Below, in pieces: positions 22,416 through 32,660 of a stretch of 64,000 nucleotides of DNA (position 1 is its first letter; each line of letters starts with the position of its first letter). The translations under genes and the position numbers were made by a program. Under the pieces are notes generated by a model. The model saw nothing but the letters and a program-made list of their open reading frames with translations. It made no database searches and was not told the origin of the DNA. The stretch is taken from the NCBI GenBank assembly GCA_033980235.1, contig CM067070.1, positions 24,588,199-24,652,198 of the forward strand, in the 5' to 3' direction. This stretch comes from Diadema setosum. Its lineage: Eukaryota > Echinodermata > Echinoidea > Diadematoida > Diadematidae.

Positions 22416-24403
22416 TATTATTATTATTATTATCATCATCATCATCATTATTATTATCATTATTATCATTATTATTATTATCATTATTACTATTGATTTC
22501 ACCATTATTATTATCATTATCATTACTACTACCACTGCTGCTACCAGTACTACTTCTATACTTCAAGTCAAGTGGTACATGGAACGGTGACAAATAATCA
22601 TAATGTTACAATTATTATTTGATTTCATTACACTATTTTGTTGCTTTTTTCTTTATTCTAGGAATTTTGGAGCATGCAATTCCTTCTACAGGGTGAATTC
22701 AAAGTCTATCACTATTATAGCTGCAGTATTTTATCAAGAGCAGGTACAGTGCCGCCATCGACAAAGGTAAGAAAATTGTTTTTCTTCTGTTTTTTTTTTT
22801 TTTTTTTGTTCTCCCGGATTCCCACGATTGTTGTCTGCAAGAATGCATGATTGTTAGACTGGTAGTGGGAATACTATGTATAACTTACCATGCGTTTTGC
22901 CCCAGTATGTGCGAATATTCTGTACACCCGCCATGATTTGGTAAAGAGAGACCCATAAACCAGCGTGAATCCAGTGACGAGGAGAACTAGCTGACACTAC
23001 GCGAAGGAAAAGAGAAAAAATGGACAAAATAAAGACCATAAATGCCACGTAAAAAGACGAAGAGTATGAGGAAGGCCCATTTTGAGAGACGTTGCCTAAC
23101 TGTATACTACAGTGCATTGCCGTTATTGCGAAATTCCGGTTATTACAAAGTAAAAATTCATGTAGCAACATTACCCGCTCTTTGTTATTTAAAGATTTAT
23201 TTCGTCGGTTACAACGAAATTTCGATATAACGAAATAAAACTGCTGGTCCCGAGGACTTCGTTATAACGAGAGTCCATGCACTGTAAAAGAACATCTACA
23301 TGCGAAATGCGCTACCGACATACAAGGAGTTACGTGTGTTCACTTATTGATTAGGTTTGCTCTCATGAGTTAAAAACAGGTCGTTGGATAACGTTACTTT
23401 ACTAAATAATTTAAAGACAATTATTTATTGCAACTGATTGCCAAATTGCCCGACGCAGGCGTAAATGAGTACTGAATTGATCAACGTTTTAGTATAGGTT
23501 TTCCCAGTCAATTTTGCGCCTTTTCAGCCCAATTTAGCAAAATTTAGCCTACATGACATGTACGGGATTCAGTGGCGGATCCAGAGGGGGCGCAACCGGC
23601 GCACGCCCCCCCCCCCTTATTTTTCGTTAAAAACAACATAAATAAAAAGGAAAATATGAAATGAAACCCGGAAGTGGCACCAGAAATATTAGTCACGCCC
23701 CCCTTTACAGAATTCCTGGATCCGCCCCTGGGATTTCAGTTTTATGATCTCTTCATTCAAATTCACTTTGGAACATTCAAATAACCTTTAACCTCATTCT
23801 ATCATTCTAATTCATACTTTTTTTTTCAACTGAAATTCGTAAGACAAGAACCATTTCGCTATGATATATTCATTTATTCGTTATGAAATTGACAACTTGT
23901 GTATTGATTTGTATGCTTTACTCTTTTTTTTTTTGGGGGGGGGGCATACTCTGTATCAACTTGTACATGTATAGATTTGTCATTGTATATGCATGGAGAA
24001 AGACAATGTGGTAATAAACCAACCAACCTGACACAGAGTCGATAACTTCGACGCTGATGACGTCATGTGACCATCAATACCGAGGAGAATTGTGCAGATG
24101 AAGAGGAGAACGGTCCCGACTACGATCAGGATGTTGATGTTCGGGCTTGACATCTTGATCAGCCTGCGGTGACAAAAGAAATCATTGCCATGACAATTCA
24201 TAAACGTCAAGAAAGACATTTCATGATATTGACATTGTGCCTAATCAGGTCAAAATCTTGAATTATTACATTGTAATGTGCACTCCTATGTACTATGCTC
24301 ACAACATGTGAATTTTGCTTTAAAAAGACACATTATGTTGTTGTTTAATGGTTATAATGATGATGATGATGATGATAATGATGATGGTAATGATAATAAT
24401 AAT

Positions 24404-24445
<42 letters not shown>

Positions 24446-27400
24446 GATGGTAATAATAATAATGATGATAATATAACGTCTTGTTATTGCAGGGCGGCAG
24501 CGCAGCTGCTGCAGCAGCTGCTGCAGCATCTACAGTGTTGCCACTACTCTACCAGGGGCCCCTGCCATTATTACTAACCTAGCAGCTCCTTCTCCCTGGT
24601 TCACTGCCCTGAAAAAGCCGATAATTATTTACGGGATTTCAGAATTCGACTTTTATGGCAGACGGCCGTATAGTGCATTGTCTCGATGCCATTATTCTTT
24701 CTGCCTCTCAAAACATATAAAAACAAAAGATTATTTTCCCGGAATCTTATAAATATATTCCTTATGTAAATTTATAATTATACTCATATGAGCTCGGGCC
24801 TCTACTTGATGGGTGTCTGACTTTGTTATTTCGCATATATTAATTCTTCAATGTGTTTGTGTTGCTTATAACCCGATAGGGTACATTTACGAGTAATTAC
24901 TCTTTATCGATTTTTATGCCTCCGCAACGAAGTGGCCGGAGGCATTATGTTTTCGGGTCGTCCGTCCGTCCGTCCGTCCGTCCGTCCGTCCGTCCGTCCG
25001 TCCGTCCGTCCGTCCGTCCGTCCGTACGTCCGTCCGTCCCGTTTTGTTTTTGTCGATATCTCAAGAACCGTGTGGTGGTTTTACATCAAACTTGGTATGA
25101 GGGTATATCCTTGGGGGATAATACTTTGTGTGGATTTTAGGGTCACAGGGTCAAAGGTCAAAGGTCACAGGTTATTTTGTGAAAAAAAAAATGAAATTCC
25201 ACATATTTCTCCATATCTCGCAGATGGTTCAAGGTATCTTCATAGAACTTAGTATATATGCTTGTACCGATGGGCAGTGATTATCTAGGGAAGTTGGGGG
25301 TCATGGGTCAAAGGTCAGGGGGGTCAAAGGTCAAGGTCAACTCCTCAAAATATCACTACTTTCCTTAAAATGCAATATGCCTGAAGGTTTTTTTTTTTTT
25401 TTTTTTTAACTGGATGTATGGCATGTATTACCCAATATATATTTTTGGGGAAGTTTCTTGCCAAAAGGTCAAAGGTCAAGTGAAAGTGCTAAATTGCACT
25501 TTTTCCTCCATATCTCGAAAGTAACTCAAGGTATCATCATGAAACTTACATATTTATGCATGTTCTACCTAACAGTGATTCTCTGTGGAACTGTGAGGTC
25601 AAAGGTCAAATGAAAGGTTTAGATAATGCTATTTTCCCATTTGATACTGAAATTATACTTTTTCTCAATACCTTGAAAATTACTCAATGCATAAACTTAT
25701 AAAAGGGTCAAAAGTCAAGTAAAAATCATCAGTTCCCCAAATACCTGCTCTCTGACATTTTAATCATTCATCCAATTGAACCTAGTTCTAGGAAAGTGAA
25801 CATTCAGCACATTTATGTCAAACCTGTCATTTCAATATTTTGCCAATTGTGTGAAACTGTCATCACACATTGTCAAGACATTGTCAAGACATTGTACTAT
25901 ACTATATTAGGAGAACCATGCATTATGGCGGAGGCATATCAGTCGCCGTAGCGATATATCTAGTTTTTCCTACTAACAGTTTGTTTGGTTGTTTGTTTGA
26001 TTTATTTTTCTTCCAACACAATTTCATACATAAATCAAGGTTCTTTTCAGTAATATCACATGGAATATCAGTAAGCAGATTACAATGTACATGATTCAAA
26101 GAAGGAAAATCGATGTGTAAATTAATTTCATTAACAAAATATAACTCGTATTACCAAATTTCCAAATAATTATCTGAGAAATTATGCGGAAGAAGGACTG
26201 TCACTATAAGCAAAAGCTTGAGCACGTGGCAGCCCAGGGACCTATCTACATAATACACCAAAAAAAAAATTATATTGTTTGCGGAATGGAGAAATATTAC
26301 AGTTCCTCATTGCTCTTAAATATCAGTCTTACAGACAAAAATAATTACTTAAAATGAACAAACAATTTGATCATAAAACTAACTGAGACAAAAACTGAAA
26401 AGTGAGGATAACAAACTCTATACATAATTTTCTATGATTTAATTCTTCGGGCGCGAAGCTGAAAGCCATGCATTATCGCTGCCAGAATATCATCCCAAAA
26501 GTCGTTGCGGATTCTTTAATCGTCATTGATTTTCTCTCTAAAAGGTCTCTGACTTTCTTTATAAGAAGTTACAAGAACTTTTTAAGGTTGCAATGAGGCG
26601 ACCATCTAATATTGTCGTATTTTCATTTTCAGTCAGTATATTTTACGATCCGAACGGCTCGTGCATTTCTGCCGTCTTTTACAACGGAAACAAGATGGGG
26701 CGGCAAAACAGCGCATTTGTACCTTTTTTGACACTGTTATTGCAGTCTGTATAGTGACGATGGTGTTTTGGTGTCTTTGTTAAATCCTAATTCTTAGTTT
26801 TCTACAAGCACGATATGAATAGCTTTAAACAAGTCCGTCCGCCGACAAAGAGAATTAAACAATTGTGAGCGGTGCTGCAATGATCATTTCGTCTTTCCAT
26901 GAACACCCCCCTGCCTCAACAGTGCAAGAAAAGAGACGAGGTGTCTTTTTTTTTTTCCCAGAACGCTTGTCTGTGTTGTTTCCGAATGGTTATTGAACTT
27001 CACTTCCGGCATAAACAAAACTCACTCCAAAGCTTACAAAGGTTACCTTCGTTTCCTGACTACAATTTCTAGTAGTAGTATCATTTCCCATTTGTTTACC
27101 GGCAACACCAGTCATTCAACTCCCCCTTATTTTCAACGTAGTTGCTCCATTTTTTAAACTCTCGTAAACTTGGGTTTTTTAGGTCATTCTGTTGTCAATC
27201 GTTTCTTTAGCGGGATAGTGGTGATATTTTGGGCATTCCTCAGTCACGGTTCATCGTGATATTTACAATATTGTTCGTGTGTGTGATCGAATGATTTGCC
27301 TGAAGTGTCCAACATCATGTTTTCGATAACCTTGCGGGCATACTTACAAACAGTGGACTGAGAAACGAGGAACATCAAGCCTATACGCTGTTGTATTTAT

Positions 27401-29395
27401 GCCGCCCGGGTAATTACACAGCAAAAGATTGCGATGTTTTGCTCACTTTACATTCTCTTCACGGAGAACGAGCGAGGAAGTTCGCATGCACTACAAGCGA
27501 CGCATATAAAAAGCAAAAAAAAAAATAATAATAATAAGTCATAAAATGGTAGAAGAAGCAGCTAGCTGGCGTCTAATTAATCTTCACGGTTGTTTGGTTG
27601 TTCCGGTTGCGAATTCTGCACTGCTTCGCTTGTAGAGCACGTTGTGCAAGGAGACAATCAAATATTCTTTTTTCTCTGCTCGCTCGTGGGTATTAGTATG
27701 GGTGTGCGTGGATGTTGTGTGTGTGTGTGTTTATTGTGCAAAAGTCAGGTCCACCAACGTGGGTACAAAAAAAAAAAAATGGACGCAATGTGAGCTCAGT
27801 ATAGTCAAGGAAGTACCAGGCGAGCTCGCCTAGTACCTCCTTGGTATAGTTATGACCATTCGCTTCTCAACTACAGGACTTTGCGAATGTATAAAGAGGT
27901 TGCTTTAATCTAGAGCCAGAGGTTTGAAACAGCGAATTTAGTCACAGCTTGCACTACGCCAAGTAAACTTGAAGCGAATGCGAAAATTAACAGATTGGAC
28001 TCTAAGTTGAGGGTTTTTCTTCATCACATTTTCGACTATTCTATAACCCCACACATCGTGTTGTTCAAATGTTATCTCTATATACTTGGTCCAGTGACTA
28101 TCGTGATTTGAAGAAAAGTTCATGATCCTCTCGTCATAATGGAATGCCATACTAATCCATGCTACAGGGGTCTGATAGCATGATCAACTTATCAATGTGA
28201 CAAGAAACATAGTTTTTATATAGCCACTGTATAGAGCTAATGAGCTACACACTCGTTCACTGACATAATGCTTCCCGTGAAGTGTATAAACGTGTGGATT
28301 GTTAGCCTAATAAGCCCTACAGGATTATTATTTTAAAACACTAGTCGAGACACTCTTGAGATACGATGTGTCGATACACCCATCCATGGCGCATATTCGC
28401 AAGGCTTGCCGTTTCCATGGAGACTCCCCTCTTTGTTATGGCATTCTCTCCTCTTCACTTTCCTCCCTTCTCTATTCCTTCCTTATTCTTTCCCTTTCCG
28501 ATTTCTCCCTATTTTTTCTGATAATATCCTATAATGATATCTTTTTCTTCATATTCGTTCTCGTTTATGTTTTTCATTGTCTTAATACCCTATGATATAT
28601 TTTGACTATCCTCTCATGATATTATATCTTATAGTTAAAATCTGAGCATGGACCCAACGTCCATGGTCTGAGGCGTCTACTCTCACTGAAAGTGTGCCTT
28701 TACAATATATATACTCGTGTCCTTTTTTCTTTTTTTTTCTCTTTTCTTTGTTTTCGATAAACCTACTTGTTGCAAACAAAAAGTGAGAATAAAGTTTGAA
28801 TTTGAATTTATATCATCTGACTTCTTCTTTATATATCTTTGAATGAACAATACTATGTGAATTACTCCTTTTTGGATACCCTACATGATTGCTACTTAGT
28901 TTGACTATATTTCATACTGTTGCGCATAAATTGATGCGAAGGCAATGAGACTAAAATGAAGTCAATAAATGAATAAAATGCAAATATGGATAGTGTAAAG
29001 TAAGTAGTGCCCTTTAACACTCGATCTGCTTGTTCCAAGGACACAAAAAAATCATATTCATAGCGTGACTAGCATTCTACTTGTCTGTCAATTAATCCAT
29101 CAAGAGCCTATGAAGTGCTGAAGTGTCATTTGATTAACGTCATGCCTTCTTACCGATGATTTCTGTGTCTGACGTTGAAGACGAGGAAAAAAGCCGCCAC
29201 CGTCAGACCGACGAAGGCCAGCGAGCACACGGTGCCGAAGAGGGCCGGGGAGATGGTACGCACCACGGGGTCTAGCGTATCCTGCTTGGTAGGCGTAGGA
29301 GTTGATGCTGCTGTCGTCGTTGTCATGGCGACGCTGACTACAGATGATGTTAAAGATGAGGAGGGATGAAATTCCGTTGTCCCATTTAGTTCCAT
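15164..29395 (-). CDS. GPR156: GPR156-like orphan class C G-protein-coupled receptor, complete coding region in 7 exons
   Basis: Seven exons join in frame to give 725 residues. The N-terminus is short (about 48 aa, with an N-G-T glycosylation site at residue 4), so there is no Venus-flytrap domain. TM1 is about 50-73, TM2 90-110, TM3 129-148, TM4 169-190, TM5 242-263, TM6 278-299 and TM7 306-326. Family marks are ISPALFGTV, LIKMSSPN after TM1, KSWRVYRIF after TM3, D-P-P-E-C after TM4, W-P-N before TM7 and H-I-P-K after it. A coiled coil spans about 366-408 (...EKDETIKMLQ...AKEKLCQLV). The tail is long, basic and Ser-rich and ends TYV. GABA-B receptors share the helices but have a large ligand domain. 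GPR156 lacks one, and its DPxxC, coiled coil and N-terminus match better. In vertebrates GPR156 signals through Gi and sets hair-cell orientation; a role here is inference. The start was chosen as the first ATG, 3 nt after a splice acceptor. Confidence 0.9.
16384..16712 (-). mobile_element. tRNA-like SINE within intron 6
   Basis: On the minus strand, GGGGCGCTTGTGGCACAGTGG (16690-16710) carries an A-box-like TGGCACAGTGG. GAGTTCGATTCCC at 16648-16660 fits a B box. The body runs to about 16490 (GACCTTTGATG) and ends in an irregular ATT/ATC tail (16384-16490), a common SINE 3' end. It is not a functional tRNA gene, since acceptor and anticodon arms do not fold cleanly. It has the same orientation as the host gene. 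Confidence 0.65.
16846..17016 (-). CDS. GPR156: GPR156-like exon 6: post-TM7 linker and start of coiled coil
   Basis: 57 codons, phase 0 at both ends. The acceptor is TTCAACAG followed by ATTCGG, and the donor is GTGAG followed by GTGTGTAAT. It encodes residues 330-386: IRAWSAWKENPD, comparable to the LKQWKAF-type segment after TM7, then a Ser/Thr linker, then the heptad region VEEELFLLSAENAALKRSLSE that continues into exon 7. Confidence 0.9.
17530..19080. repeat. 158-bp tandem array, about 10 units, with DR1-like motifs
   Basis: The word GTAGAAGTTTTGAAG recurs at 17585, 17743, 17901, 18059, 18217, 18375, 18533, 18690 and 18849, with a diverged copy at 18997. The spacing is 158 bp almost throughout. 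Most units hold AGGTCAAAGGTCA, a perfect DR1 pair of nuclear-receptor half-sites, and a second near-copy (AAGTCAAAGGTCA) a few bases on. Units 2-6 alternate between two sequence variants, giving a 316-bp higher-order period. Confidence 0.9.
19095..19205. repeat. (GGAC)n tetranucleotide tract with CACA interruptions
   Basis: GGAC repeats broken by CACACGGACACAC. The minus-strand translation gives the false (SVRP)n protein seen in an ORF at 19047-19250. Confidence 0.9.
19282..19653 (-). CDS. GPR156: GPR156-like exon 5: extracellular loop 2 and TM5-TM7
   Basis: 124 codons, phase 0 at both ends. The acceptor is TTCTTCTAG followed by AGCAATGAC, and the donor is CCCAAAG followed by GTACAC. Residues 206-329 cover loop 2 with a conserved Cys (234, H-V-C-H-S-H-Y-x-x-I-W). 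They then cover TM5 (YKSVVLLYGTHL), the ATRNV loop, TM6, W-P-N at 302-304, and TM7 ending H-I-P-K. The donor lies only 30 bp from the end of the intronic element 17501-19252. Confidence 0.92.
19660..21200. other. Intron 4 sequence with small microsatellites
   Basis: No exon is seen. It contains a (CA)n run at 20221-20247, a poly-A followed by (TA)n at 20958-21030, and otherwise unremarkable intronic sequence. Confidence 0.5.
20958..21030. repeat. Poly-A plus (TA)n microsatellite
   Basis: An A run of about 20 is followed directly by a TA dinucleotide run. This resembles a retroposed tail that expanded. Confidence 0.85.
21201..21383. repeat. Imperfect palindromic element with a perfect 24-bp core
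   Basis: TGCAACTGATTGCCAAATTG followed by TCCTACATCGACGTAAATAAGCAC-type sequence on the left is mirrored on the right (GTGCTTATTTACGTCGATGT...CAATCAGTTGCA). The centre, 21300-21323, is a perfect palindrome whose half is ACTCGAGTAGGA. A single arm of the same family appears at about 23430-23500. Confidence 0.75.
22047..22175 (-). CDS. GPR156: GPR156-like exon 4: TM4
   Basis: 43 codons, phase 0 at both ends. The acceptor is TCGTGCAG followed by GTAATTCG, and the donor is TCCGAG followed by GTAGGT. Residues 163-205 begin VIRDNRLIG, continue through TM4 (IVACMLLVDALIMVLWLV) and reach L-D-P-P-E-C, the motif at the end of TM4 that resembles the D-P-x-x-C of GPR156. Confidence 0.92.
22372..22548. 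repeat. (ATT/ATC)n trinucleotide tract
   Basis: Irregular ATT, ATC and ACT triplets. They generate false poly-Ile and poly-Asn ORFs on both strands. Confidence 0.9.
22889..22996 (-). CDS. GPR156: GPR156-like exon 3: TM3
   Basis: 36 codons, phase 0. The acceptor is CTTCGCGTAG followed by TGTCAG, and the donor is CGCATG followed by GTAAGTTA. Residues 127-162 contain TM3 (LVLLVTGFTLVYGSLF) and T-K-S-W-R-V-Y-R-I-F, the hallmark at the end of TM3 in the GABA-B/GPR156 group. An alternative acceptor 6 nt later would drop two residues; the chosen one keeps the family length. Confidence 0.88.
23108..23287. mobile_element. pogo/Tigger-like MITE in intron 2
   Basis: The left end is TACAGTGCATTGCCGTTATT. 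The right end, reverse-complemented, is TACAGTGCATGGACTCTCGT, and it is followed by TATAACGAAG. ACAGTGCATG with TCGTTATAACGA is typical of pogo/Tigger-type termini, which insert at TA. The interior is degenerate. Confidence 0.6.
23570..23730. mobile_element. hAT-like MITE, copy 1 (intron 2)
   Basis: The left end CAGTGGCGGATCCAG and the reverse complement of the right end CAGGGGCGGATCCAGG match. A direct GGATT flanks both sides (23565-23569 and 23731-23735), a probable target-site duplication. The interior has a C tract, then TTTTTCGTTAAAAAC, then CCCGGAAGTGGCACCAG. A second copy lies at 45671-45829. Confidence 0.75.
24028..24163 (-). CDS. GPR156: GPR156-like exon 2: TM2
   Basis: 136 nt, entering in phase 2 and leaving in phase 0. 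The acceptor is GTCACCGCAG followed by GCTGATC, and the donor is GTGTCAG followed by GTTGGT. Together with exon 1 it encodes N-H-R-L-I-K-M-S-S-P-N, the highly conserved loop-1 motif of this group. TM2 (NILIVVGTVLLFICTILLGI) and STLCQ, with the conserved Cys at the top of TM3, follow. Confidence 0.92.
24356..24592. repeat. (AAT/ATG)n tract joined to a SINE-related fragment
   Basis: Irregular ATG/AAT triplets (24356-24475) are followed by a GC-richer piece with CTGCTGCAGCAGCTGCTGC. CTACCAGGGGCCCCTGCCAT and ATTATTACTAACCTAGCA come next, matching the body of the SINE at 16490-16712 in the same orientation. It is probably a truncated SINE with an expanded 3' tail. Confidence 0.6.
24916..25937. mobile_element. 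1.0-kb element with GCCTCCGC inverted ends and (CGTC)n
   Basis: It begins ATGCCTCCGCAACGAAGTGG, continues CCGGAGGCATTATG, and ends CATTATGGCGGAGGCAT, so the ends are inverted repeats. After the left end comes a (CGTC)n tract (24959-25039), then TCGATATCTCAAGAACCG. Several GGTCAAAGGTCAA blocks follow (about 25140-25620). The plan matches the intronic element at 17501-19252, so both probably belong to one superfamily. It lies in intron 1 of the GPR156-like gene. Confidence 0.75.
24959..25039. repeat. (CGTC)n tetranucleotide tract
   Basis: Nearly pure GTCC/CGTC repeat, giving a false (SVRP)n ORF on the plus strand. Confidence 0.95.
25940..29153. other. Intron 1 of the GPR156-like gene, left part
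   Basis: No exon is seen between the element ending near 25937 and exon 1. It contains a near-perfect palindrome at 27806-27843 (see findings) and short homopolymers. Confidence 0.5.
29154..29395 (-). CDS. GPR156: GPR156-like exon 1: start codon, short N-terminus, TM1
   Basis: The acceptor (TTTGCTCACACAG) ends at 29399 and the exon continues ATC then ATG at 29395-29393. This ATG opens the frame: M-E-L-N-G-T-T, then a Ser/Thr-rich ectodomain of about 45 residues, then TM1 (PALFGTVCSLAFVGLTVAAF). The donor CATCG followed by GTAAGA splits an Arg codon and joins exon 2. The acceptor so close to the ATG suggests a 5' UTR intron. Alternatively the coding region continues upstream, but no ligand-domain exon was found up to 64 kb. 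Confidence 0.85.
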
Positions 29396-29557
29396 GATCT
29401 GTGTGAGCAAACGAGGAAGAGAGAAAGCCTAAAATGAAGGGAATCCAGCATAATGTGCTGAAAATTAAGCGCCGAATTCTAACGAATGAATAAGGCTACA
29501 GCCATGACACCTGCACACACACCGAGAAAAAGAAAACTGTAAGCATAATTATACTAT

Positions 29558-29604
29558 ATGTATATATATATATATTTATATATATATATATATATATAGA
29601 TATA

Positions 29605-29635
<31 letters not shown>

Positions 29636-29640
29636 CAATA
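29558..29640. repeat. (TA)n microsatellite
   Basis: TA-rich run with short interruptions, flanked by CACA repeats at 29680-29694. Confidence 0.85.
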
Positions 29641-30611
29641 TAAACATTTGTGTGTACAGTGTATATATACACAATCTCACACACACACACACATGCGCGC
29701 TCGTAGAGTAAATATCACTTTCCAACTACACACAGAAATATATCGCTATTCATTTAACCTTACTGTTTCTTCCTATTCAAAAATATATTTCGAGATGACA
29801 GCATTATAGGAGGTAAAAGGAATTATATTGTATGTTAATTCACAAGTTCTATCAAACTTTGGGAGTGGACTGTTAATATTCCTCTACCGTATTTCTACAG
29901 TACGAATTTGAAGAACGGAAGACCCTATTGTGCCTTCGCATTTCCAGATGGACCGTCTTAACCCTATCCTCTATTGTCACATACCTAAAGACTCGCTCTA
30001 TTTACTCTAGGTATTGATTTTCAATTTTCCAGTAAAACTCCAAAGGGCTCCTTAATCATTCACCCCCCTTGATGTGAGCTACTCTATTAGCGTGGAGTCT
30101 GTAACCAGCGGACCAATACGCTTCTTTTCTTATTAATTTCCAATTCAATTCAGTGAAGTTTATGTGGTTAGAAAGGGACCGAATGTACTTTTTTGCCCAA
30201 TGATCTTTTCCAGCACCCGCCAGGGTGAAACATGCATGGGTGTATTTTCTATGTATACTGTGTGTATGGGAGGGGGGGGGGGGAGGTGGTGGTGGTATCG
30301 ACTGGTCCTACTCGGCCATTCATACAGAAACAGAATAGAAATAAGACGGGTAAGAATGCCATGCAACGAAACCAGAAATCCATTAAACAGTATTTGTATG
30401 TAGCTCACCATAACCATGTAGTGATGATAATATATATTATATAATGATAGTTCCCTTCCCAAACATACGCGGTGCCTCATTGTGGGTAGCATATAATGAT
30501 ATAACTGTTGGTAGATCCTGATGAAGGCCTGATGACAGGCCGAAAGCTCGACTGATTAAAAGGGAGACTCAAGATCGAGAGCAACGTCCGCCTCAGTTCA
30601 ATTTCTTTCAG

Positions 30612-30613
<2 letters not shown>

Positions 30614-30667
<54 letters not shown>
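30614..30667. repeat. (TA)n microsatellite
   Basis: Pure TA run, adjoining the retroelement-like 3' end at 30518-30610. Confidence 0.9.
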
Positions 30668-30668
<1 letters not shown>

Positions 30669-31627
30669 GTTTTGCATTGGCGTCTCGGCCTTGTCATGGC
30701 AGTAAGCTTCTGAAACTTACAACAAAGTTTACACGGCTTCAAAGATATGTCGTGTTTGTTTGAGAGTCTCCATTGTTGTCTAAGTCCAAGCCTGAAGCCG
30801 TTCATGCTTTAGACACCGATTTCCGAAACACAATATCAACTTGTCGTCAGCAAGATAACAGCCAACAGCCAATGTTGTAATGATCAAGGTCACTGATGAG
30901 CAACTAAAAAACAGCAAATAATGTCTAAAATGGCTAAAAATGCCAGCAATAATGTCAAAATTTCAAACATGCACACAACCCCCCCCCCTGACAAAAGGGG
31001 ATATCATATTCATCCAGACAGAGAGAGAGAGAGAGAGAGAGGGAGTCCTCATCTGTGAACATGTATGACGTACAAGTTTTTAACATTTCAGAGCAAAGAC
31101 GTGGGTATCGATTTTACAATTACACATCGGTTTCTCCTCGGAAGATAACGGTAAACCGTTCGCTGGCTTCCTGCGGGAAATGAATTCCAGGTATCAGTCC
31201 TAATCCCTTTGGAATAAAAAAAAAGGGTGTATAGAACAGACTAATCTATACTCCTGTGCTCGGTTTTTGTTTGCTCGTTCGTATGTTTGTAGTTCGTTTG
31301 TTTTTGTTTGTTTGTTTGTTTAATTGGCTTGGGGCAGTTTCAGTGCTCAGTAGACGTACAGTACAGTCACATTTTTTTTTAATGCGAGAAGAGTCGATCG
31401 TGATGTAATTTATGTGCGTATGACTCTTACAAGTATGTTGTTATGTATCTATGTATGCATGCACATTGTGTGTTCGTATACGTAATCATGTGTGCATGCA
31501 CGTGTAAGTACGTGTCCGTATGTTGTAGACACATATCCCTATGTATGTATACATACGTAGAAAAATGTGAGCGTACGTATGTAAATTTTCATGAGATGCT
31601 GCTGCCGCCTTTTTCAATTTATTTATA

Positions 31628-31653
31628 AATCATTATTATTATTATTATCATTA

Positions 31654-31712
<59 letters not shown>

Positions 31713-31718
31713 GTTGTT
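31628..31718. repeat. (ATT)n microsatellite
   Basis: Long ATT run with few interruptions. Confidence 0.9.
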
Positions 31719-32660
31719 GTTATAAGTATTGTTATAATTATCATTTTATCAATGTCATCTTGGAGTGGGTCTACTTCGATAATGCTATAAGTGAAAACTA
31801 ACATCAGTCATGCAAAACAAAACTCGCCACACTTTCACCGAATGATATACGTCTTCTTGTGCCCTATGAAGGCCTATACAGGACATGTCTTCTGATTGTC
31901 TTGAGACACACGAAAACACCCATCATGATCGACAACATTACAGTACGGCATGATTTTCGGTCAGTGCTGATTGCAAATTGTTTTAGGCGACGTTGGAGTA
32001 ATTCTCAAGTGAAGTCTCCGTATTTCGTCCACGAAATTATTTTCAAGTGCTCGTTCAAAGATTTGATATAATTCTCGACTTTAATGATAATTGTCGAGTG
32101 AGCATCGCGCACATAACGAATATCAATAAAACCAAAACAAATTTAATCGACATGCTTCAGTTTGTTTATGTTCCATATCATGAGCTTAAGTTCATCATTC
32201 TCTTTGCATTACTCCTTGATACTGTCCATTATAAATTCCGCAGATTGAACAGTATGTGTAGAAAACCGATAACGATCTAAAGGCTAGAATTCACGCAATC
32301 TATACCATAGTTCATCGCATACTCTGACGCAGTCATGTTCACCAGAGTATAACCGGCGACGGGTAAGACCAAGAGAGCAGATTGCGACACCTATATCACT
32401 GTCTCAATCGACCTAGATTCTACTTACCCCTACTATGACGAAAATCATGGTTATTTCTGGCGATGAAAATGTTCTCAAGTTCCGCCTCGACATATTGTGT
32501 TACGAATTGCGAATAGATATAATAACAAGATAAGTCATTATCTTTTTATTCCTTCCAACCATTCACTCGTCCTCCATGAATAATGATTTAAAAGATGAGA
32601 TAATGTTGAATGCCTTTTATTTCTTATTTCTATCTTATGTTACTTATTTATTTATTCATT

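Larger units (their letters stand above)
29400..32660. other. Gene-free stretch with microsatellites
   Basis: It contains (TA)n at 29558-29640 and 30614-30667, a G tract with GGT repeats at 30269-30292, (GA)n at 31019-31041 and (ATT)n at 31628-31718. At 30518-30560, CTGATGAAGGCCTGATGACA with GGCCGAAAGCTCG resembles a 3' end often seen in retroelements. No gene is supported. Confidence 0.5.

Noticed and set aside
24916..25252. (SVRP)n plus-strand ORFs
   Set aside because: Translation of the (CGTC)n tract of a transposable element.
15164..29395. Naming the receptor GABA-B subunit 1 or 2
   Set aside because: The transmembrane core is similar, but no ligand-domain exon was found, the ATG lies about 48 residues before TM1, and several motifs and the coiled coil fit GPR156 better.
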